From positions 22,636,932 to 22,700,931 of the forward strand of contig OZ026604.1 in NCBI GenBank assembly GCA_964020085.1: a DNA stretch of 64,000 nt, read 5' to 3'. A model generated the notes under the pieces. That model worked only from the letters and a program-made list of their open reading frames with translations, had not been told where the DNA came from and did not search any database. This DNA comes from Micromussa lordhowensis (lineage: Eukaryota; Cnidaria; Anthozoa; Scleractinia; Lobophylliidae). The position numbers and the translations under genes were made by a program. Below, in pieces: positions 1-12,300 of the stretch. Numbering within the stretch: position 1 is the stretch's first letter; each line of letters opens with the position of its first letter.

Positions 1-352
1 TTAATTCAGGTTTGACTGTAATCAGTTTAATATTGAAGGTAAATTCCACTATTATTTATAGAGCGACCCCTTTTCCCACCCCAACCCCACCAGTTAAACA
101 AGCTGTCGTGACGGTTGCAAATGTACACACCCAACAATGGACATTTGAACTGTCACGCAACGTTCGACAAGGAGAAGCGCTTGACGACTCAAGGGCCAAC
201 TAACAACACTCTGTGACATCCTTCTTTCTCAAGTTTATTGACTTATGCCAGCAAGTGAAATTCTGTTTGCAAATTGTTTCGCCAACTTGACGTCGTGAAT
301 GCATGCAAGTACCATGTCGTTGTGTCCGACCAGGACCAAGTTTTATAAATTC
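1..352. other. Spacer downstream of PPA1
   Basis: This stretch holds the 3' untranslated end of the minus-strand pyrophosphatase gene and flanking sequence. Apart from the polyadenylation hexamer at 234-239 I see no conserved coding segment. The short open frames at 12-203 and 299-580 have no recognisable domain and the second overlaps the PPA1 last exon antisense. Confidence 0.5.
234..239 (-). terminator. Candidate polyadenylation signal of PPA1
   Basis: On the minus strand this reads AATAAA, about 115 nt beyond the PPA1 stop codon at 353-355. The position and spacing suit a cleavage and polyadenylation signal. No transcript evidence is available. Confidence 0.45.
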
Positions 353-3300
353 TTACAATTTTGGTCTTTTGACATAGTGCCATCTGTCCACTGTCAAGAG
401 AGAGAAAGAAAAAAAAGCGTAAACATCAAAGAACTGTGTGTCAATCGGCAAATCATACAAGCCGGACTCAACCAAAGTGACCTCATCGAGGCACTAAGAA
501 CGGACACAAAGTATTGCACATTGAATCAAGCAGAACTACAAGCGAAAATATGCAACCCGTTAAAAGTGCGGGAAAGCTAAGACAAGTTAGTCACGATATA
601 TTTGTTGACGCACGTCGAACTCAGAACTCCTAAAGTTGCAACCAGTATAAGCGCGGGAAAATTCACATGCGCTAAACCGCGCTTGATTCAGGCATGCTTC
701 TGATTGGTCAACTACACAAACGTCTCAGTTCTGATTGGTTAGTGAACATTACCTGGCCAGGTAAACCCAAAACGCAACTGTAGCAGTTTTGACAATTTAA
801 ATAAAATCGTTACATTACGAGCTCAAAATGTCCCCTTATAATGCTAACACAAACCGAAGATAAATATAGAGGATGTTCCACGACTGCACTGGGATACAAA
901 TGTTATCTTCGACCGGGACGAAGAAATCAAATTTCAGGAATACATTCAAGACTCATCGACATCTATAAAATAATTAATGAGAATTGACATTTTGATATTA
1001 AAAGGAATCGTAGCACTTACCTTCAATGGACCGGTCGATTAGTTGTGGTTCAGCAGGTGGTGCCGCCTAAAAAATGAAAAGGAAACTCAATTGACTGAAA
1101 GCACAATGACCTGGTGGTCATATAGATAATACATCTAACAAATGGCGAAAAACTAAAATACGAATTATTGATCTCTCGAGATTTCGATGCCAGTGCTTCA
1201 ACAGTAATTCTGAGTCCGCGTGGCGGGCGCTTACTAGTCAAGGCACGGCACGGCTCTTAGTAGCGCGCAAGTGGGTGGACACGCGCGGAAAAGGACGAGA
1301 CGCTCTTTCTCGTAGCTTTCTCGTCGTGTGCGTGTTCTCTCGATTTGAAGTTGCTGGTTTTACTAAAGCAAGACTAAAAATGACTTACATGATTTACAAT
1401 ACTCGTTGCTTCTTCAGCAGACATCTTGTAAGGTGAATTATCTACTGTGACATTTTTGCTGACAAAGAAGGAACACAAAACGTCAATAACATGTTAATGG
1501 CATCACAAAAATACAGTACAAAGTTAATCCGCTATTTGGGTTACTCCACGGAGACTTAGGCGAGATATGGCCAAGTGCGAATGATTATTTTCTTTGATTG
1601 GCCCAGATTCAACTTGTCCTCGGCTTTGGACACAAGATATATGGAGAAGACATTATACTTAAATCAAAATCTGCACATTGCCACAAGAGCCAAAACTCAA
1701 GTCAGTTATGTTAAAGAAGGTAATAGACCATTTTACAGTTGTTGGCAATGTGACCTGGCCTCTGACTGGCAGCGAGGCTGGAGTTGACCTTGTTTTGATA
1801 CAGACCTCTCTGCTTTTATTGTGCAAATCAAGTTGTTCTCATGCTAACTAGTTTACATTTACACGAGAAAAGCTTGAAGGTCTGTATCAAAGCAAGGTCA
1901 CCTCCAGCCTCGCTTGCATTCATGGCCAGGTAACTAAGCACACAACTGTAAAATGGCCTATTCTAACTTTAAGTCTGTGGATGAAACCCTTGTGTGTGAC
2001 CATTCAAATGAAAGCTATTGAGCAGTACCGTCATGGGGTACTGTTTATTATGCTGTACAAGGTGGTTCTAACTTGTTAAGTCTGTGGATGAAACCCTTGT
2101 GTGTGACCATTCAAATGAAAGATATTGAGTAGTAGTGTCATGTGGCAATAAAGCTGTACAAGGTGGTTCTTAACCCTTGATGAGACACCGCGCAGTACAG
2201 TAACATGGCTTGTTTCAGATTTAGGGTTTTCTTTTACTATTGTTGTGTGTGTGATCAAATGCACACTCTATAGGTCAAAATAAGCACTTTATGACTGGCC
2301 CCTCGTGGCACAGTGAGTTTTGTTTCCCCGAGGACCTCACATTAAGGGTTGAGGGGAAAACAAAACTCACTGTTTGCAATCAGGCCGCCGGCTGGTGCAC
2401 ACAACTTTGCCACAGTCTCAAGGTGCACGACCTGATCACGTACGAGTCGAAGTTCAAGTTGTTGTTTCCCTAGGGAGTTAGTGAGTTTTGACCCATGACA
2501 CTTGACAAGTTCTCCTCCAATTGGAAAACATATTTGAGTTGGGATGTTTACAACAAATGCATTCATGTCCACAATTTCAAAAACTGTACAACAGAAGGAT
2601 ATTCTTACCATGCAAGCCCTGCTTTATTTTCAATTTCTTTGAGGACAAGCTTTCTCCAGTGTTCATGTGTTTCATTGACAATCTTCATGGCAAACTCCTA
2701 CAAATAGGCAGAACAGCGGTAAAGAACTTCACTGTAAGACTTGATTTTACTTTGTAAATTGGCTTTTATACGCTTAAATTGCATAATTAATTTTCACACC
2801 ATCTGGGATTAGATGGCTACAGGGCAACACTCAGGGGCACCCAACGAGAAACTTCGATGAAATATCTGTTCGGGAGAGTCCACTCGTTCTAAGACTTTCG
2901 GATAATGCATTGACAAAGAGCTACTGATTTCTTAACTAAAACATCAGCTAAAAGATTCGAAACCAGGATAAATCCACGGGAAAATAGTCCCTTAGATTTT
3001 CGGAAGGGATATTTTTGCAATTTTTGGCCTAGCATTTTCAGATAAGCAAATAGTTCACGGAGAAGTTCTTCGAAGGTAACGTTCAGCTAGCAATTTCTGA
3101 AATGAAGATTTAATTTCCTAACATTTTCGGGCACTTCAATTTTCAGCTAAGAAATCCAAACAGATCAAATTTTTCTAGCTGATCAAAACAACTCTTTAAA
3201 CAGTATTTAAACATTACAAGGAGCCTAGAAATATCCCTCAAAGGATTTTTTGCTTAATTTGCTCGTTGGGTGCCCCTGAACACTGTGCTCTTATTCAAAA

Positions 3301-6300
3301 ACAAACATTTTCCAGGGCTGCTCAGTCACGGTATTTTTAAATATTTTGGCAATGTACAAAATTATCTTCAAATTGAAGGGAACTTGAAAATAACAGTTTC
3401 CTAACTAAAAACATGAAGAATCATGCAAGAGATAATAATAATAACCATAAAGAAACAAGGATCATTTAGGATGGAGAAGATTGACAAAATTTAGGCTTAA
3501 CTTTTAAGATGCCCGAACTGTGATGTTGCTTCTTTAAATTAATATGCAGTTCAAGGTTTTAGGCTCTTTAATTATTGTGGATGGCTGGGGCAGAGTTTAG
3601 CCCAGATCGATCCTGCCAAAATGTCCTAGTTTCTGATTACAGTGTCAATCATTGACTAACAGGTGTTGTCTAGATTTACAACAAAACTCTCCTGAAGAAC
3701 TAACATTAAGGAGATATTAATATTGAAATATTAAAGGAAAATTTTCATACTGACTAGAGCCCAAAATAATTTGTTACCACATCTCTTTGATTATAATAAA
3801 CATGTATGTAGGTAGTCCCACAATAATATTATTTTTTTAAATGTGGCTAAATATTATTTAGGCAAAGTTAAACGCGAGCGGAGCTGGCCAGCGGTATCCG
3901 CCTTTGCAGTACGTGACCTACGGGGTGGCCCGCAGGTTTTGCAGGGCCTTTTTGGGGCTCGTGGCTAGTGTTGCCTTTGCATTGTTGCTTTGCTTGCTGA
4001 TCGTAGCGGATCTACTTCATATTCATTGCTCGACTATCGTCACGGATCATTGCGAAGCGTTGCAGATTCTCGCTAGCGGTGTTTTCCTTTTTTCATTATT
4101 GCCCGCTTGCTCTAGTTTCTTTGTCGTGATGCCGTTCACAAGGCCCACAAACAACAGCCGCTCGGCCGGTATGGAGTCGGCGCCTCAATCTTCGAGCCCC
4201 TCGGCTTCTTCGAATGCTGACGTGCCCGTTCCTCCTTCTTCGGTGAGTGACCCGTCACCTCCAGCTGGCGGGCCGGACGTGCCGTCCCCTGCATTTCTTG
4301 CATCCGTTGTGGCGGCGGTAAAACAGGCTTTGGCGGCCGAACAGACGGCAACCAATGGACAAGCCTCAGGCTCTCCCAGTACAAGCGTGGCTGGGGCAAT
4401 TGGGGGCGTTCCTTCGACGCTCGTTCCGAGCCACCAAAGCCTGCAAAGTCAGGCTTCAGCATTCGCTGCTTCTGGCGTAGGCTTCCCGACAGTTTCTGCG
4501 CCGATCGCTGGACCAGTTCCACCTTCACAAGGTAGGCCAAATTTTGTTGTTCCATCGTTTGTTTCCACTTTTTCTGCGCCGCTCGTGTCTTCTGTAGCTC
4601 CCTCGCCCTCGAGTGTCGCAACTGGCCTTTCCTCCAGCGTGCCCTCTTCACTGCCGGTCCCGACCTTGCCTGCCCTCCAGCAATCATTCGTTTTGCCCCC
4701 GGGTTATTCGCCAGTCCCACCGAAGCTGGTGAACCAGATCGTTACTAACAAGCTCGTTGAATTTTGCGACCTGCTATCGAAAAACATTGAACAGTCGCAA
4801 TCAGACACCGATCCACAGGTGTACTTCGATGGGCGCCTGGTTTTAACCTCAACCCCCAAAAAGTCCAAACGGCGTATCGACGATATTAGCAGTTGGATGG
4901 AGGCCTTTTCAGTCTATTGCTGCGTGCTTACGGCCCACTTTCCGAATCGTGCGAAGGATTTGCTGCGGTACCAAATGCTGATCCTGCGAACCTACCGCCA
5001 GTTCACCGGTCGAGTTTGGTTGGCGTACGATCGAGCCTTCCGCGAGCATGCAGCGGCAACGAGTCTGACAGATTGGTCGGAGGTGAATATCCAGCTCTTT
5101 AATTTCCATTCTGCTGGAGCATCGGTTCGCGGCGACGCTATACATATCCCAAGTGAACCTCGTGGAGCTGCGTCCTCGAATATCATTTGCAGATCTTGGA
5201 ATAATGGCCGATGCGTTGCTCCAGGGGCTGTTTGCCGTTTCACCCACAAGTGTTCGAGCTGCGACGGCCAGCATCGTGCCAGCGAGTGTTCTGTGAGCGC
5301 CAGGAAGCAGAGTGGCAGTGCTGAGTCCAAACGCCCTCCTCCCTCTCCTCCGCGTTCCCGTAGCAAGTCCAGGCGTTCATGAACTATTTCTGACTGCGCT
5401 AGTTCTAGGCGGAGGAGTGTGTGCTTTCAATTGGTCTTGTTAGAATTGGCTTGTCTAATTAAACTAGTTATTTCGACTTAGTTTTTCACTTGCAGTTCAC
5501 GTATCTTTTAGCCTTCCTGCTGTATCAATAGGTATTGTTTGAATTTGCTTGTCTAATTAAACTGGTTATTTGACTTAGTATTCACTTGCAGTTTACGTAT
5601 CTTTTAGCCCTCCTGCTGTCTCAATAGGTCTTGTTAGCATTTGCTTGTCTACTTAAACTGGTTTTTCGACTTAGTAAATATTCATTTGCAGCTCCCGTAT
5701 TTGCTTGTCTCATTTACTGGTCATTTTTACTTAGTCTTCACTTGCAGTTCACATATCTGTTTGGGGTTCTCCAGGTTTGGCTGGGAGGGGGGAAGGGATG
5801 GTTTTTGCAGCTAGCTATTTACCTTCACTCCTTGTATTTCCATTCTAGCTTCTCTCCCCCCCGTTTCGGCAGTCACTCCGTTACAATCTGAGCAGTTTGC
5901 TTGGGAGTTGCGGCGTCATCCCAACCAACAGCTGGTCCAATTTGTGCTAGAGGGGCTTCGTCATGGGTTTAAGTTAGGGTTTTGCCATACCCAACCTCTC
6001 AAACCAGCTAGGAGGAATAAACCGTCAGCAGTCCAGCATGCATCGGTTATTGATGAGTACCTGGCTAACGAGGTGTCACGGGGTAGGGTGGCAGGCCCGT
6101 TCAACTCCCCTCCCTTACCCAACCTCCAGGTTAGCAGCTTCGGTGTTATTCCGAAGCAGGGGCAACCGGGGAAGTGGCGTCTTATCGTGGATCTTTCGTC
6201 GCCCGAGGGGTCTAGCGTTAATGATGGGATCAACCCAGCTGAATTCACCCTACACTACATTACGGTGGATCAGATAATCCACCTCGTTTCCCAACTCGGA

Positions 6301-9300
6301 AGAGGGGCTTTAATGGCCAAGTTTGATGTTGAGTCAGCCTACCGCAATGTTCCTGTGCACCCGTCGGATCGCTATTTGTTGGGGATGAAATGGCGCAACC
6401 AATACTACGTGGATTTGGCTTTACCTTTTGGTCTGCGCTCGGCCCCATTTATTTTTAACTCAATTGCTGACGTGGTGGAATGGATCCTCGTGCATTCTTA
6501 TCACATCCCCGCATTGCTTCACTATTTAGATGATTTCATTACGGCTGGCCCCCCGGATTCATCGCAATGTGCACACAATCTGGCGATCGCACTAGCAGTT
6601 TGTAAACGGCTAGGCCTGCCTCTCCACCCGGGAAAATGCGTGGGCCCTGCAACAGTGCTGGTAGTTCTGGGAATTGAATTGGACTCCGTCAACCAGATTG
6701 CTCGCCTCCCTGCAGACAAATTTTCAGCCTTGAAGGACTTGATCGGCTCGTGGCTCCCGCGTAGGTGTTGCAACAGACGTGAACTGGAGTCCCTTATTGG
6801 CCATCTTCATCACGCGGCAAAAGTGGTATGGCCCGGCAGGACCTTCCTCCGCCGCATGATTGACCTCTTGTGCTGCTTCCGCAAGAAGGACCACCCAATT
6901 CGCCTCAACAAGGAGTTTCACCTAGATCTGCGCTGGTGGCATCAGTTCCTGTCGCAGTGGCATGGGGTTAGCTTCTGGCTCTTTCCTGGCCTGTCCCCCG
7001 AAGCCGATGTGGAAGTTTCGTCAGATGCGGCTGGATCGTTGGGCTATGGAGCGTTCTTAAAGGACTGTTGGTTTGCGGCGCCTTGGGCACCTTCCCAGCA
7101 GCAGCAGTCCATCGCCTACAAGGAACTGTTCCCAGTAGTAATCGCTGCTCATGTTTGGGGCCACCACTGGTGCCGCAAGCACGTGCTTTTCCACTCAGAC
7201 AATGATGCTGTCGTCCACATTTTGAATTCCAGGACGTCTAAAGTTCCATGCTTAATGCGGTTGCTTCGCAGTCTGCTATTTGCAGCGGCTTGCCATTGCT
7301 TTTCCTTTTCTGCCCAACACATTCCCGGCAGTACCAACCAGATTGCTGACGCCCTCTCTCGTTTTCGTTGGCAGGAATTCAGGCAGCTGGCCCCGCATGC
7401 TCGGCTTTATCCAACTCCTATCCCTCCCGACCTGCTGGCGGATTTGACGTCTCAGCTTTAGAACAGCAGTGCTACTCCTTCCTGACCCATGGCCTGGCAC
7501 CTTCAACACGACGTTCCTATGCTTCGGCCCAAGCAAAGTTCATCTCCTTTTGCAGTCAGCTGGGCAAGTTGCACCCATCGGGATCCCCGTGCCCCACAGA
7601 TGAATGGACACTGTGCCTATTCGTTACGTTTCTTGCTAGGACTCTGAAGCATTCGTCAATTAAAGTCTATCTGTCTGGAATTAGAGCTCTCCACATTGAC
7701 CAGGGGTTCCCGGATCCGCTAACTGACTGTCTCCGCCTGCAGAGGGTTGTTCGTGGCATTAAGCGCTGCCAGGGAACCTCGTCTTCCACTCGTTTGCCTA
7801 TTACAGACGATTTGATGCTGGTTATTTGGCGGTCTCTGGATCTTGGCCGTCCAGACCATCTGATGTTTTGGGCAGCCTGTTTGCTGGGATACTTTGGCTT
7901 TCTTCGTGCGTCTGAGTTCACAGTACCTAACCTCTCAACATTTTCGGCTTCCCTTCACCTAAGTGTTCAGGACATCGCTGTGGATTCTTCATCGGCGCCT
8001 TCGGTGATACGCATACGGATCAAAGGTTCCAAGACTGACCCATTCAGGAAGGGCTGCTTTATTCATATCGGGCTTGGCAGGCATCCACTCTGCGCGGTAC
8101 AGGCCATGATGTCTTACCTTGCTTTAAGGGGCGATGCATCTGGCCCCTTGTTTCTGTTTACCAATGGGCAACCTCTTACTCGCACGAGCCTGACCGATTG
8201 GCTTAGGCAGATTATGGCGTCTGCCCAAATTCCGGGAAGTTTTTCCTCGCACAGTTTTCGCATTGGAGCCGCCACGGTTGCCGCGCGTAATGGGGTCCCG
8301 GATCATCTCATCCAAACCTTGGGCCGCTGGTCTAGCAATGCCTACCAGCTTAACATTAGGACTCCTGCTGAATCTTTAGCGGCACTCTCTTACAAGTTAG
8401 CCTTGCCGCCGTCCACAGTCTAAGGTGCAGCTCTACCTATCAACCGTTCGCCCCCGCTTCTGCCCCGGTTAGCTCGTGGGGCAACCACCAGTCCTGCGTC
8501 TGCACTGTTCAGCCTACCTCAGCTGCGAATCTGTCAGGTATGTTCATTGCTTTCCTAGCTTACTCTACTGCGGGAATTTTTGTGGTGCTTGGGGTATTGT
8601 TTGGGTGATCGGAGGTACCAGGTCACCCTGTCGACGGGTCCCTCCGTTCTCCAAGCACCTGGAGACGGGTTCTGTGGGTGGTTCCCGCTTCCAGGGTTGC
8701 CATGGATACCTCCTCTCTGCTGCTTGCTTTTGGCCCCCCACTAACCTTTAAGGCACCAGCTCCCAAGCTTATCATTAGCGATGAGTTTAAATGTGGCTAA
8801 ATATTATTTAGGCAAAGTTAAACGCGAGCGGAGCTGGCCAGCGGTATCCGCCTTTGCAGTACGTGACCTACGGGGTGGCCCGCAGGTTTTGCAGGGCCTT
8901 TTTGGGGCTCGTGGCTAGTGTTGCCTTTGCATTGTTGCTTTGCTTGCTGATCGTAGCGGATCTACTTCATATTCATTGCTCGACTATCGTCACGGATCAT
9001 TGCGAAGCGTTGCAGATTTTCGCCCCCTCTCCTCCCTCCCTGCTGGGTGGCAGGCAGTACTGTCTGTACTCGTGTTAGGTAAGTATTATCATAGGTAAGT
9101 ATCTCCACTGAAGTTATTCAGTGTGACGGTGCCGGTTAGTGGCTGCTGTTGGGTGGTTCCCGCTTCCAGGGTTGCCATGGATACCTCCTCTCTGCTGCTT
9201 GCTTTTGGCCCCCCACTAACCTTTAAGGCACCAGCTCCCAAGCTTATCATTAGCGATGAGTTTAACTGACCATCCAGCAGGAAAATCCCCCCCCCCCCCC

Positions 9301-12300
9301 CACCAAATGAGACATGTTTGACAAATTTGTCTTAAACCTTTTTTTACTTTTCAATCAATAACATATACGAAGACTGAGAGAAAAAAGACGGTTGCAATCT
9401 TAGGTCTGTCCATCAAGTGATCTTGTGTCCAAGAGGAGTGAACTTTATACAGTCAGAAAAAGAGTTCCCAATTGTAGGTAAACTCAAAGAATTTCTTCTT
9501 TGACTGAAATCTTAAAATCCTTGTTAAGAAAAGAAGTTTGATAACTGCCTCATGCACAAGTACCTTGTTTTTTGCTTCATCATTGAATGCGAACTTGTTT
9601 TCAGCACTACCAGCAGGAATTTTGTAGATCTTGAACCAGTCGACCGTGGCCTACAAAGTGATGGAATCATCATCAATTTAAAACCTTCTTTTGTTTAAAA
9701 CAAAGCAAATAATCTGTTACATAGTTGCATTGTTTTGTATTAAATACCTGCAGAAGTCCTGGCATATACTTTTCAATGTCATCAACATCTGAAGAACAAG
9801 TAATGAATAATTTTTAACCTTAATGCTGGTATTGGTAGTAGTATATCAAACATGAAAGACTGTTTGACCACATTTCCAAACACAGCTCTAGAAGAGAGTC
9901 GCAAGAGAGTATTTATGATTAACTTCAAGGTGTTTGGAAATTTGGTCAAATATTGTCTCGAGTGTTTGATATTCATATATCTCCTCAATCGAGGCTAAAA
10001 CGAAGGAGAAAATGGAGAAATAAAATCATTAAAATTTATCCAATTAAGATCAGAAATTTAAACACTCTCATGATGATGACTGTCCCTTTGTTTAAACAAA
10101 ATGAATAACTAATGAGTTTGAGACTCGGGTAATTAGCAGACCTGTAGCTTTGACTTCATGTGGTTGCAAATGGCCTAATATGTACTTTATGACTATTGTA
10201 GTCCAACATAAGCTAAGTAAAACCAGCAATACCTTACAAAGCCACTTCCGAGTTTCAATTTCTATCATAGGACCCTGGGTAAACACCCCTGTTCTACACT
10301 AAATTATTTGTAAACTGACTGCTTTTCCAGTTAAGTATGCCCTGTTCTAGACCAAAACTGTCTGATTTCTATACCCTATCCCTGACTAAACTGCCTGAAA
10401 ACCATACTTTTAACAGCGGCACATACCCATTTAGCTTACCGGTATATATGGGAGTCCACCACCCCTTCCTAGGTAAATAGTTCATCCTTACCATTCATGT
10501 CTTTGGCTAAAGGATCATTCACATCAATGCAGAACAACTTCCAGTCTGTTTCACCCTCGTCAATCATTGCAGCAGTCCCCAAAATCTTTACTTGCTTAAC
10601 CTCTCCTCGTGTGGCAATCTGAATATTTTGAAAATGGGTAGACTTATTTATTTTGTATTCTAATTCCAATGACATTATCACTATGAATAAAAGAAACACA
10701 AAATTGATATTTTTTGTTCCATCAACAGGCAATTAGGGGTTCTAATGGCTTTTTTTACTGCAATTCATGGATACCTGTAGTTTTCACAAGAAATTAACTA
10801 GTTCTCCCTTGTGGGCAGGCTTCTAGCAAGATGGGTGTCCAGACGTCCTGTGGATGGCCACTTTGTGATGAACATTGTTTTATTTTTCATATGTTGCCTT
10901 ATAGATTGTTCATTTGTGCAGGCCCTAGAGCACATTTTGGACGCCCACTTTTCAAATCCTGGCTAAAAGCCCACTTGTGGTACATGTCCCCTGCCCAAGG
11001 CTGAAAATAACGACCACAAGGTAGCTGGACAAGATGATTGGCCAATCAATTTTTAGCTCGGACACTCCTCGCATCAAGTCGGTCAAAAGTCGAAAGTTTG
11101 ATCGGTCAAAACTGCAAATAGACCCAACATTGTCCGTTAACTGGCCATTATTTTCAGCCCTGCTCCCTCTTCATCTCTGATAAAGAAGAGAGGTAGTCAT
11201 TATATATTACAGCCTGGACTATTTATCAAATCCCACCAATACCCCACCCCCCAACCTCATTATTCCGCATGGAGTAATAATGTGACTAGATATCTGATTA
11301 AATCAGACTAATGAGTGGACGCTACATCATTACACCCACCAAGGTTCCAATCTCACAAGCGTCTATAGGATCGTTGTCACCCAAACAGCCTGTGTTTTCA
11401 TCTTTGTGGCTTGGATCTTCCCAGGTCTGAAATCAACGTAGAATGTGCAACTTGCATATTAACACCACGCCATTGGCACATCAATAAGACATAAGGTGGC
11501 CTTACAGCTAGGGTGCTAGACACTGCACGAAGCAGTCCGGTTGGAGTGCTGCCCAGGATTTTCGAAGGTAGCTCCAGGGTTGCTAGTGAAGATCACTGTC
11601 CACTTTTATTACAAACTGGCTACCACACTGAGTTATTCTAGTCTCAGGATTATTCGTTAAAAAGTTGCAAAATCAGCCATTTACTCCTACCAACAATAAC
11701 GCTACTTATTTAAAAAATTAGTGACTACCATCTGATGATAATATTATTGTGAGCATGTTCTAGAGAAACTAGACATTATACTCTTACAGTGCCTCTCTCC
11801 ATTTAGGATCACTGAATATAAATGGGCACGCTCCTGCTACTGGTTAACCTTACTGGTTAATGTCAATGGGTAACCTATTGCTATTGACTGGCATTTGATC
11901 CCATCCTGTAGGGAGTACCTAGTCACTTTAAGAGATAAAAACTGGGATCTTTGGCAGCGGTGGCTACTTTGGCACAACTGCAGACTTGACCTTGTCTATT
12001 GCTATCATGATCATTTTAATAGAAAAAGTACAATATAAGTAATAAAAAAAATTACTGTGATACTGTTTTGAAAGCAGAAGAGAGAGCAAAGATTTGTTTT
12101 GTGGGAGGCACGGTGGCCTTATGGTTAGTGCGCTTGTCTCCGGATCAGCCATTTTGAGTTCGAGCCCAGGCTGTGAACATTGTGTTGTGTTCTTGGGCAA
12201 CTCTCACATTGCCTCTCTCCACCCAGGTGTATAAATGGGTAGCAGCAAATTTAATGCTGGGGGTAACCCTGTGATGGACTAGCATCCCATCCAGGGGGGA

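Larger units (their letters stand above)
3836..9265 (+). mobile_element. Ngaro-like tyrosine-recombinase (DIRS-order) retrotransposon
   Basis: About 5.4 kb inserted in PPA1 intron 8, antisense to the host gene. The repeat plan is A1 (3836-4068), ORF block, B1 (8675-8790), A2 (8786-9018), B2 (9150-9265). A1 and A2 look identical over about 233 bp and B1 and B2 over about 116 bp. Such split direct repeats characterise Ngaro and PAT elements, whereas DIRS1-type elements have inverted terminal repeats. It encodes a Gag-like protein with zinc-finger motifs, a reverse transcriptase plus RNase H, and a tyrosine recombinase. No DNA methyltransferase domain (seen in many DIRS1 elements) is visible. 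Long open frames and identical repeats suggest recent insertion. No target-site duplication is expected for recombinase-mediated insertion; only the pentamer TTTAA is shared at all three junctions. Confidence 0.88.

Noticed and set aside
4136..4720. 194-aa minus-strand frame opposite ORF1 of the Ngaro-like element
   Set aside because: A shadow of a GC-rich, Ser/Pro-coding plus frame; Arg/Gln-rich with no recognised motif.
8476..8751. 91-aa frame after the recombinase as an additional element gene
   Set aside because: It spans the untranslated tail and repeat B1, has no hydrolase or other motif, and is not preserved in B2.
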